Of a stretch of DNA of 5,891 nt, positions 1 through 5,390 are shown piece after piece; the stretch's first letter is position 1, and every line of letters begins with the position of its first letter. The notes under the pieces were generated by a model that was not told where the DNA came from, made no database searches, and saw nothing but the letters and a program-made list of their open reading frames with translations. The translations under genes were made by a program, and so were the position numbers. This stretch comes from Planococcaceae bacterium UBA3370 (GTDB lineage: Bacteria > Bacillota > Bacilli > Bacillales_A > Planococcaceae): NCBI GenBank assembly GCA_002360295.1, contig DEQI01000136.1, positions 1-5,891 on the forward strand, in the 5' to 3' direction.

Positions 1-818
1 GAATAAGCAAGTGCCCAAAAACCTGTCTTCCGAAGTCGAGCACTTTTTTCCTGAAATTCATCTTTCACCCGTTCCTCTTGTGAAAAGGCTTTAATGACAC
101 GTTGCCCGGAAATGGTTTCCTCAATCATCCCATTGAGTGCACCAACTGCGGCTTGCTGCTCTTTAAAAAGCTTCCCTGTCCGGCGTGTAATCCATCTCAT
201 GGCGACAAACATGACAGGAATAATTGTCATGGTTAGCAGTGTTAAAAGTGGACTTAAATAGAGCATCACAATGAATGTTCCTGTTAACGTAAGGACACTT
301 GAAAACACTTGGATAAATGCACTATTAAGTGTAGAGCTTACTGTTTCAATATCATTCGTTGCCCGGCTCATAAGCTCTCCATGCTGGCGTTTATCAAAAA
401 AGCGAATTGGTAAAAAAAGCAACTTATGAAATACACCTGTACGCATGCGGTAAATGGTTTGCTGCGCAATGCCAATCATCCAGTAATTTTGCAAATAAAG
501 CGAAAGTGACAGCACTATGTAGATAACGATCAGTGCCATAATCATCGGGAGCATCTCATTAAAATACCCTGGTACAACATAATCATCAATCATTTTTCCG
601 ATGAGAAATGGACCAATGAGTGATAGTGCTGAGCTGACAACGACCATAAAAAGAACCAAAACAAGTAAAGTACGCTGCTCATCAACGATTTTCCAAATAC
701 GAGCTAATGTACTTTTCCAGTTACTTGCACGTGGCCCTTTTTTCTTCTCCACCTTCTTTTGCAAATCTGCCTTCGTTAATACACGCTCGTAGCCAAAAGG
801 TTTTTCAAGAAATTTCAT
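1..818 (-). CDS. ABC exporter subunit, permease/ATPase half-transporter (partial, C-terminus off the left edge)
   Basis: This is the second subunit of a heterodimeric ABC exporter; only the N-terminal 272 codons are present, so the ATPase domain is outside the window. It starts MKFLEKPFGYERVL and has a charged cytoplasmic N-terminal extension (about residues 1-45) before the first membrane segment, as in the longer partner of Bacillus YfiB/YfiC- or BmrC/BmrD-type pairs. Hydrophobic segments lie near residues 50-73, 88-110, 165-188 and 190-210. The intracellular-loop motif FFDKRQHGELMSRATNDIE (about 140-158) and EETISGQRVIKAFSQEER (233-250) are hallmarks of the ABC transmembrane (type IV exporter) domain. 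The start is an ATG inside the stop of the upstream gene (ATGA overlap), preceded by AGGAGG at a 7-base distance, so the two subunits are probably translationally coupled. The substrate cannot be read from sequence; multidrug export is the usual guess. Confidence 0.9.
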   Translation of the reverse strand, partial: MKFLEKPFGYERVLTKADLQKKVEKKKGPRASNWKSTLARIWKIVDEQRTLLVLVLFMVVVSSALSLIGPFLIGKMIDDYVVPGYFNEMLPMIMALIVIYIVLSLSLYLQNYWMIGIAQQTIYRMRTGVFHKLLFLPIRFFDKRQHGELMSRATNDIETVSSTLNSAFIQVFSSVLTLTGTFIVMLYLSPLLTLLTMTIIPVMFVAMRWITRRTGKLFKEQQAAVGALNGMIEETISGQRVIKAFSQEERVKDEFQEKSARLRKTGFWALAY

Positions 819-2536
819 GAATGCTCCTCCTGTTCCTGCTGCGATTGCGCAATTTTTCGGTATAGTTCACTCGTTTGCATTAGTTCCGTATGTGAACCAA
901 AGCCAATTACTTCACCTTTATCTAACAGTAAAATCCGATCTGCTCCGCGCGCTGTTCGGATTTTTTGTGTTACAACTAGCATCGTTGCACGTTCTTCATC
1001 GAGCGCGTCCCATAATGCTGCCTCCGTTTTGACGTCAAGAGCGGATGTACTATCATCTAAAATTAATATTTGCGACTTTCGAATAAGGGCACGAGCAATT
1101 GATAGACGTTGCTTTTGTCCTCCTGATAAATTGACACCCTTTTGCCCAACGCGTGTATCATATGCCTTTGGGAAGTTTTCTACCGCTTCATGAATTTGTG
1201 CTTGCTCGGCCGCTGCCTCTATTTCTGAAAAAGATGCCCCTACTTTCCCCCAGCTCACATTTTCTGAAATAGAACCAGTAAATAACATGGATTGCTGTGG
1301 GACAAAACCAATCATCGCACGCAATGTATCTACATCCCATTCTTGAACATTACGCCCGTTTACATAGACAGCACCAGAGGATACTTCATAAAAACGAGGA
1401 ATTAAGCTTAGAAGTGTCGATTTTCCTGCACCAGTAGCCCCCATAATGGCTAACTTCTCGCCTTGTTTTACATCAAACGAGACATTCTGCAAAACTGGGG
1501 TACTTTGATAGGCAAATGTAACGTTTTGGAATCTTACTGTACCAAGTTGCTCTTCATCGAATTCAGTTGCTTGGCCAGAGTGCACTTCAAGTCCATCTTC
1601 CACTACTAATATTTCTTCCATACGTTCTGCCGAGGCTTTTGCTCGGGCAAAAGCAATAATAATAAAGGAAAACATGGAAAAAGCACCTGACATACGCATT
1701 GCATAGTTGACAACAGCTACTAAATCACCCACTTGCGCTGAACCAGCACTTATTTCACGTGCGCCAAACCAGAGTACCGCTAGCAAACTAACATTCATTA
1801 CGAGTAATAATACAGGCAATATTAATTCCATTGTGCGCAGTGCCTTGATCGTATCAAACTTCAATGAATCTGCTACCTTGGCAAAACGGTTTGATTCGTA
1901 TTGTCCACGCATATACGCCTTCACTAGACGTACAGCCTGCAAGCACTCTTGTAAAACACGATTGACACGGTCTAAGCGAAATTGCACTAAACTAAAGTAG
2001 GATACACCGCGCTTTACCATCACTAGTAAGAAAATAATTAAGATTGGCACACCTATAATTAAAAATACTGCCATTTTTGCATTCACGACAAACGCCATGA
2101 CTATGCTACCGATAACGGCCAATGGGGCTCGAAGCATGATACGCAAACTCATGAAAAATACGTTTTGGACTTGTGTAATATCATTCGTCAAGCGTGTAAT
2201 CAGACTAGATGTTGGGAACTTTAAAAACGCCGACATTGTAAACGATTGAATTTTATTGAATAGAGCATTGCGTAAATCATAACCAAAGCTTAACGCCGCA
2301 TGAGATGCAAAGTAGGAGTTCACTATTCCTGCAATAAGCGCCACTAAAGATAAGGCAAACATGACAACTCCCCAAAACCACACCTCTTCCACTTGTCTAG
2401 CTAATATTCCTTCATCAATAATTTTCGCCATAATAAGTGGCTGAACAAGCTCAACAAACAGCTCCATAAGCATTAACATTAATGCAATAAGAGCTGGCCA
2501 TTTATATGGTTTTATATAAGAAAATACGGTTTTCAT
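815..2536 (-). CDS. ABC exporter subunit with degenerate ATPase site (YfiB-like half-transporter)
   Basis: This 573-aa half-transporter fuses a six-helix membrane domain (about residues 12-300) to a nucleotide-binding domain (about 333-560). It should pair with the next gene to pump a substrate out of the cell using ATP. Visible motifs: Walker A GATGAGKST (366-374), Q-loop VPQQ (412-415), signature LSGGQ (470-474), Walker B LILDD (491-495) and D-loop SALD (498-501). The residue after the Walker B Asp is Asp495, not the catalytic Glu, and the switch position is Gln524 (VVTQK), not His. This pair of changes marks the subunit that donates the non-hydrolysing site in heterodimeric exporters such as BmrCD and TM287/288. 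The open frame extends to an ATG at 2566, but that one lacks a ribosome binding site. The ATG at 2536 has AAGGGG seven bases upstream and begins MKTVFSYIKPYKW right before the first helix. By memory, 573 aa also matches B. subtilis YfiB. The substrate is unknown. Confidence 0.95.
   Translation of the reverse strand: MKTVFSYIKPYKWPALIALMLMLMELFVELVQPLIMAKIIDEGILARQVEEVWFWGVVMFALSLVALIAGIVNSYFASHAALSFGYDLRNALFNKIQSFTMSAFLKFPTSSLITRLTNDITQVQNVFFMSLRIMLRAPLAVIGSIVMAFVVNAKMAVFLIIGVPILIIFLLVMVKRGVSYFSLVQFRLDRVNRVLQECLQAVRLVKAYMRGQYESNRFAKVADSLKFDTIKALRTMELILPVLLLVMNVSLLAVLWFGAREISAGSAQVGDLVAVVNYAMRMSGAFSMFSFIIIAFARAKASAERMEEILVVEDGLEVHSGQATEFDEEQLGTVRFQNVTFAYQSTPVLQNVSFDVKQGEKLAIMGATGAGKSTLLSLIPRFYEVSSGAVYVNGRNVQEWDVDTLRAMIGFVPQQSMLFTGSISENVSWGKVGASFSEIEAAAEQAQIHEAVENFPKAYDTRVGQKGVNLSGGQKQRLSIARALIRKSQILILDDSTSALDVKTEAALWDALDEERATMLVVTQKIRTARGADRILLLDKGEVIGFGSHTELMQTSELYRKIAQSQQEQEEHS
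826..831 (-). promoter_or_regulatory. Ribosome binding site of the second ABC subunit
   Basis: AGGAGG on the minus strand, seven bases before the ATG at 818. It lies inside the last codons of the upstream ABC gene (encoding the C-terminal QQEQEEHS). Together with the ATGA overlap it fixes the start of the second subunit and suggests coupled translation. Confidence 0.85.
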
Positions 2537-2543
2537 TGTGACA

Positions 2544-2549
2544 CCCCTT
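2544..2549 (-). promoter_or_regulatory. Ribosome binding site deciding the start of the first ABC subunit
   Basis: AAGGGG on the minus strand sits seven bases before the ATG at 2536. The competing upstream ATG at 2566 is preceded by AATTTACATATTCC, which has no purine-rich Shine-Dalgarno element. This favours the 573-aa product over a 583-aa one. Confidence 0.75.
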
Positions 2550-2595
2550 ACTAACAACCCCTTCATGGAATATGTAAATTTATTTTGTAACTCGA

Positions 2596-2630
2596 AATAT
2601 CATTATGCCATAATTTTCTGTAAATTTAAA
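2596..2630 (-). promoter_or_regulatory. Candidate sigma-A promoter(s) of the ABC exporter operon
   Basis: Two overlapping readings are possible on the minus strand. One is TTTAAA (2630-2625), a 17-base spacer, then CATAAT (2607-2602). The other is TTTACA (2624-2619), a 17-base spacer, then GATATT (2601-2596). Both would start transcription roughly 45-60 bases upstream of the ATG at 2536. The -35 area overlaps a perfect 10-base palindrome AATTTAAATT (2623-2632), which could be a regulator site or simply AT-rich chance. In DNA this AT-rich, -10-like hexamers are common, so the call is moderate. Confidence 0.4.
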
Positions 2631-2648
2631 TTAGAAAATCCATAAGAA

Positions 2649-2710
2649 AGTGGTTCACGATTACTGGGTTGATTTCCACTCTGACCAGATTATTTTCTAA
2701 GGCGCCCCGT
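2649..2710. other. GC-richer patch, possible decayed intergenic repeat or gene remnant
   Basis: This patch stands out from the surrounding AT-rich DNA and contains GGTTGATTTCCACTC and GGCGCCCCG. From memory the first phrase resembles the 'GGTTGATTTCCGCTCC' core of repeats scattered between genes in Lysinibacillus and relatives; this is unverified. On the minus strand the same patch is open in one frame (about 2751-2626) and reads NNLVRVEINPVIVNHFLMD, without a usable start. Weak pairing AGTGG (2649-2653) with CCACT (2676-2680) is present. It could be a degenerate repeat, the tail of a lost gene, or chance. Confidence 0.25.
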
Positions 2711-2921
2711 CCAATTTTTTGATGATAACCTAATTTATTTCCTTTCAATGACTACTGGAATAGAACAAAATCTTTCCTCCAGAAAATATCCTTATCACAC
2801 CATATAAATTAGGTATAAGGGATACATTGAATACAGCCAATTCATAGAGTCAATATACTTATAATATTTTCTGTTATATAATCCCTATATGACTTTATTT
2901 ATTAAACTTTTTAGCATTCAA

Positions 2922-2931
2922 TTGTATACAA
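2922..2931. promoter_or_regulatory. Palindrome TTGTATACAA, GntR-operator-like
   Basis: A perfect 10-base palindrome with a GTATAC core. This core is found in operators of GntR-family repressors; the B. subtilis gnt operator, as I remember it, contains the same ten bases. No GntR-type gene lies in the window, and the site is about 260 bases from the promoter of the c-di-GMP gene and 290 from that of the ABC operon. Its role is therefore unsupported by position. Confidence 0.25.
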
Positions 2932-3024
2932 ATTAACTTTAGGTAAATCTATTTTTTATAATATATGTTAACTAGATTTCTTTCTTATGAAAATAATTTA
3001 CAATGAGTAATAGGTATTTCTTTT

Positions 3025-3052
3025 TTGTTAATGATAAAATTTCCATTAACAA
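3025..3052. repeat. Perfect inverted repeat, 9-base arms with a 10-base spacer
   Basis: TTGTTAATG (3025-3033) and CATTAACAA (3044-3052) are exact reverse complements around ATAAAATTTC. It is not followed by a T-run in the outgoing direction on either strand, so it does not look like an intrinsic terminator. The 28-base size with symmetric arms fits a dimeric regulator's operator, or a weak AT-rich hairpin. It lies about 135-160 bases upstream of the -35 of the PAS-GGDEF-EAL gene. Confidence 0.5.
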
Positions 3053-3164
3053 TATACATATTTCCTATATTAAATTCCGCAATATCACTACTCTTTTTTA
3101 CTAAAATTTCATTAATATACATCATTGATTCATACTATGGCACTACATCTTTTTTTCTACTATT

Positions 3165-3188
3165 TCATTATTATTACAATGATAATGA
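3165..3188. promoter_or_regulatory. Dyad at the -35 of the c-di-GMP gene, PerR/Fur-box-like
   Basis: TCATTAT (3165-3171) and ATAATGA (3182-3188) form a perfect 7-base inverted repeat. Nested inside, TTATTACAATGATAA (3171-3185) matches the Bacillus PerR consensus TTATAATNATTATAA at 11 of the 14 defined positions, and a Fur box less well. The outer right arm overlaps the proposed -35 (3185-3190), where a bound repressor would block transcription. AT-rich background lowers the significance, and the actual regulator is unknown. Confidence 0.35.
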
Positions 3189-3213
3189 CTATAAACCTTA
3201 AATTATTTATAAT
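3185..3213 (+). promoter_or_regulatory. Sigma-A promoter of the PAS-GGDEF-EAL gene
   Basis: A perfect -10 TATAAT (3208-3213) lies 17 bases after ATGACT (3185-3190), which matches the -35 consensus TTGACA at four of six positions. Transcription would begin near 3220, giving a leader of about 30 bases that carries the ribosome binding site at 3234-3240. With such a start, the upstream in-frame ATG at 3228 would be only a few bases from the 5' end, a further reason to prefer the ATG at 3249. Confidence 0.6.
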
Positions 3214-3233
3214 GATAGTATATTTATATGAAT

Positions 3234-3240
3234 AAAGGAG
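3234..3240 (+). promoter_or_regulatory. Ribosome binding site deciding the start of the PAS-GGDEF-EAL gene
   Basis: AAAGGAG ends eight bases before the ATG at 3249. The longer frame begins at ATG 3228, and this element would then be inside its coding sequence (MNKGENF). Only TATA-like sequence precedes the 3228 ATG, so translation almost certainly starts at 3249. Confidence 0.85.
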
Positions 3241-3248
3241 AAAATTTC

Positions 3249-5264
3249 ATGCATTTACAAATACATAGAACAAATGGCGAATTATTGGAAAAAGCTCCTT
3301 TCCCTTCTTTTATCGTTGGCAAACTTGGTCAAATGTTAAAATGGAGCGATGCAAGCGAACAGTTTTTCGGCTATTCAGCTAAAGACTTCGTTGATGATCC
3401 AGCATTATTTATAGAACGTTTATTTTCACCAGCTATAGCTGAAATATGGCATGATGTTGTGTCAACGAATCAATCGATTCGCTTGGATGATATCCATTTA
3501 CTGACGAAAACAGATTCGTTCATAGAGACTTCTATTATTGCTACACCATGCATGTATGAAGGTCAAATGGCTATTCAAATCATGTGTATGCCGAACCAAG
3601 TGATGCGTACCGTTCAAAACAAACACCAACAATTGATCGATATAAAGAATGGCATTCACTCATCTTTTATGGTAGTCATGCTAGACCATGAAGGTTTTAT
3701 CACACAATGCAATGCACAATTTCTAAAAGTGAGTCACTGGACACCAAAACGTGTTCTTGGCAAAACATTTTGGCAATTGTTCCCTGATAACGAGAGAAGT
3801 ACACAAATTGCTCAAAATATTTGGAAAACATTGAACAACAGAACTGTCTGGCAAGGTGATGTACTCAAAACAACAAAAGACGGACAAACATATTGGACAC
3901 ATTTAACTGCCATTCCAACAACAGACCCATCAACGAATAAAGCCAGTTACATATTAATTGAAAAAGATATTACAAAAGAAAAAACGATTCAACTACAGCT
4001 CGAAAAAATTGCCTATTTAGATACAGAAACTGGATTGATGAATGTCCATCGTCTCGAACAAATCATCACTGACATGATTGAGGAAGGTCGTCATTTCTCT
4101 TTCGTTTATTTGAGTATTGATAAATTTTATACATTAAAGGATATGCATAAAACAGAGGCAGAACATAATTTAATTATTGAATTCACAAAACGCATGAAAA
4201 TGTATTTCCAAGATAGTACGATGGCTCGTATTAATGAAAATGATTTTGTAGTCATTACACCACTACCGGAGTGGTTTATTCAAGGTTTCTTATCCTATTT
4301 GCAGCAAAATCCAATTTACAACAAAAACAGAGCTGTGCCTATTTCAATTAGCGGTGGTATCACACGATCTCCAGAAGATCAATCGACATTCGCACAGTTG
4401 ATGAAAGCTTCACTTGCAACGATTGCAAGCGTTCGTGACGCTGGTGGCGATCATATCATGGCATTATCAAAAGAAATCCATAAAGCACTAAATCGTAAAT
4501 CATTAATTGAAAAGCGTCTACTTCTAGCACTTGATCAAAGTAATTTAAAAGTTTTATATCAGCCGCAAATGGATGTAAAAACAGGAAAAATTGTTGCAGT
4601 AGAAGCATTCGTTCGTTGGGATGATGAGGAAATTGGAGTAGTTTCACCAGATGAATTAATTCCGGTTGCCGAAGAGACAGGTCTAATACATCAAATTGGA
4701 TCATTTGTATTAGAAAAAGCATGTGAACAAGCTGTAGCATGGAATAAAGCAGGTATCCCACTAAAGGTAAGTATCAACTTATCTGTACGAGAATTCCGGG
4801 ATAAAAATATGGCACGTTCTATTTTAGATACACTTGATCGAACAAATTGCCAGGCTCACTTAATTCAAATTGAAATAACAGAAAAATTCGCCTTAGAAGC
4901 TGAAGGTGAAACATCGATTATTAAACAAATGCGTCAACTAGAACATGAAGGTATTACATTTGCTCTAGATGATTTTGGTACAGGCTATGCCTCATTCCGT
5001 TATATGCAGCTTTTGCCAATAGAAATATTAAAAATTGATCAAACATTCACAAATTCTTTACTGAAGTCCGAAAAATCTCAGCTTCTCATGCACGGTATGA
5101 TTCAATTGGGTAAGTCAATGAATTTAACCGTTCTTGCTGAAGGAGTAGAAACTGCTGAGCAATTTAAAATGCTAAAAGGATTTGGTACTGATTTAATACA
5201 AGGTTACTATTTAAGTAAACCAATTTCAGCAGAAGAAATTACTTTATTTTATAACAAGAAATAA
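3249..5264 (+). CDS. PAS-PAS-GGDEF-EAL protein, probable c-di-GMP phosphodiesterase
   Basis: This 671-aa protein has no membrane segment or signal peptide and should be cytosolic. Two PAS-type sensor domains (about residues 14-115 and 132-245) precede a GGDEF domain (about 250-405) and an EAL domain (about 415-668). The EAL half keeps the residues used for c-di-GMP hydrolysis to pGpG: Glu452 (motif EAF instead of EAL), Asn510, Glu542, Asp574-Asp575 (DDFGTGY), Lys595, Glu631 (AEGVET) and Gln651 (QGYY). The GGDEF half has NENDF (329-333) for the signature, Ser289 at the first metal Asp, Lys297 at the guanine-binding Asn, and no RxxD inhibitory site, so it should not make c-di-GMP. The second PAS carries VWQG (200-203) and KDGQTYW (210-216), a pattern also seen in flavin-binding PAS domains of Aer and NifL. 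The gene is transcribed alone and ends at a shared terminator. Phosphodiesterase activity is well supported; the sensed signal is inference. Confidence 0.93.
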   Translation: MHLQIHRTNGELLEKAPFPSFIVGKLGQMLKWSDASEQFFGYSAKDFVDDPALFIERLFSPAIAEIWHDVVSTNQSIRLDDIHLLTKTDSFIETSIIATPCMYEGQMAIQIMCMPNQVMRTVQNKHQQLIDIKNGIHSSFMVVMLDHEGFITQCNAQFLKVSHWTPKRVLGKTFWQLFPDNERSTQIAQNIWKTLNNRTVWQGDVLKTTKDGQTYWTHLTAIPTTDPSTNKASYILIEKDITKEKTIQLQLEKIAYLDTETGLMNVHRLEQIITDMIEEGRHFSFVYLSIDKFYTLKDMHKTEAEHNLIIEFTKRMKMYFQDSTMARINENDFVVITPLPEWFIQGFLSYLQQNPIYNKNRAVPISISGGITRSPEDQSTFAQLMKASLATIASVRDAGGDHIMALSKEIHKALNRKSLIEKRLLLALDQSNLKVLYQPQMDVKTGKIVAVEAFVRWDDEEIGVVSPDELIPVAEETGLIHQIGSFVLEKACEQAVAWNKAGIPLKVSINLSVREFRDKNMARSILDTLDRTNCQAHLIQIEITEKFALEAEGETSIIKQMRQLEHEGITFALDDFGTGYASFRYMQLLPIEILKIDQTFTNSLLKSEKSQLLMHGMIQLGKSMNLTVLAEGVETAEQFKMLKGFGTDLIQGYYLSKPISAEEITLFYNKK

Positions 5265-5330
5265 GGAAAGCTCAAGCGACCTCAGACGGGCTGGTACTGG
5301 AGCTAGACAATGTTCTCACGCCAGCAACTT
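5265..5330. repeat. GC-richer intergenic segment resembling a dispersed Bacillaceae repeat
   Basis: Immediately after the stop of the EAL gene comes GGAAAGCTCAAGCG, followed about 20 bases later by ACTGGAGCTAGACA. From memory, closely similar phrases recur between genes in Lysinibacillus and related genomes. AGCTC (5269-5273) can pair with GAGCT (5300-5304), with imperfect pairing between, and GCTGG (5290-5294) can pair with CCAGC (5321-5325). The element is clearly richer in G+C than its flanks and encodes nothing. The repeat assignment is recollection and would need a genome-wide search. Confidence 0.35.
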
Positions 5331-5343
5331 ATACTTTATAAAT

Positions 5344-5390
5344 AAAAAACAGGGTGGCGGAAAGTGAAAACCTTCCATACACCCTTCTTT
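5344..5390. terminator. Bidirectional intrinsic terminator between convergent genes
   Basis: AGGGTG (5351-5356) pairs with CACCCT (5380-5385), and GGAA (5359-5362) pairs with TTCC (5373-5376) inside it, giving an interrupted stem with an A-rich loop. On the minus strand the stem is followed by GTTTTTTATTT (down from 5350), a strong terminator starting just after the stop of the ThrE-family gene at 5389. On the plus strand it is followed by TCTTT and can terminate the EAL gene, with a weaker T-tract. Confidence 0.8.

Larger units (their letters stand above)
2537..3248. other. Long AT-rich divergent spacer without a convincing gene
   Basis: About 710 bases separate the divergently transcribed ABC operon and the PAS-GGDEF-EAL gene. 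No open frame here has both protein-like length and a ribosome binding site. The longest short frames I read are 46 codons (minus, 3125-2985) and 40 codons (minus, from TTG at 2748 to a stop at 2626), neither with a Shine-Dalgarno sequence. Most of the spacer is extremely A+T-rich, apart from a GC-richer patch near 2650-2710. It contains candidate promoters at each end and dyads at 2922-2931, 3025-3052 and 3165-3188. I saw no tRNA, structured RNA or CRISPR repeats. Confidence 0.7.

Noticed and set aside
601..1032. Plus-strand open frames opposite the ABC genes
   Set aside because: They lie antisense to well-conserved coding sequence, lack ribosome binding sites and have no recognisable domain.
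1707..2000. Plus-strand 97-codon open frame inside the first ABC gene
   Set aside because: It is antisense to the membrane domain and coupling-loop coding region, low in recognisable features, and a frame shadow of the real gene.
2537..2566. Ten-codon N-terminal extension of the first ABC subunit (ATG at 2566)
   Set aside because: No ribosome binding site precedes it, while the ATG at 2536 has AAGGGG at the right distance and gives the usual N-terminus and family length.
2860..2882. Two TATAAT hexamers as separate promoters
   Set aside because: No matching -35 at 16-18 bases (best is TATACT, three of six), and such hexamers are expected by chance in this AT-rich spacer.
3025..3052. Intrinsic terminator reading of the 9-10-9 inverted repeat
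   Set aside because: The stem is AT-rich and no T-run follows it on either strand; the T-run at 3020-3026 lies before the stem on the plus strand.
3228..3248. Seven-codon extension MNKGENF of the c-di-GMP protein
   Set aside because: The codons contain the AAAGGAG ribosome binding site of the ATG at 3249, and the upstream ATG has none.
2537..3248. A riboswitch or structured leader in the long spacer
   Set aside because: The proposed leaders are only about 30-60 bases and no conserved GC-bearing stems or c-di-GMP riboswitch motifs were seen.
4456..4761. Minus-strand 101-codon open frame inside the EAL coding region
   Set aside because: It is antisense to catalytic EAL residues, has a leucine-rich composition typical of a reverse-strand shadow, and no ribosome binding site.
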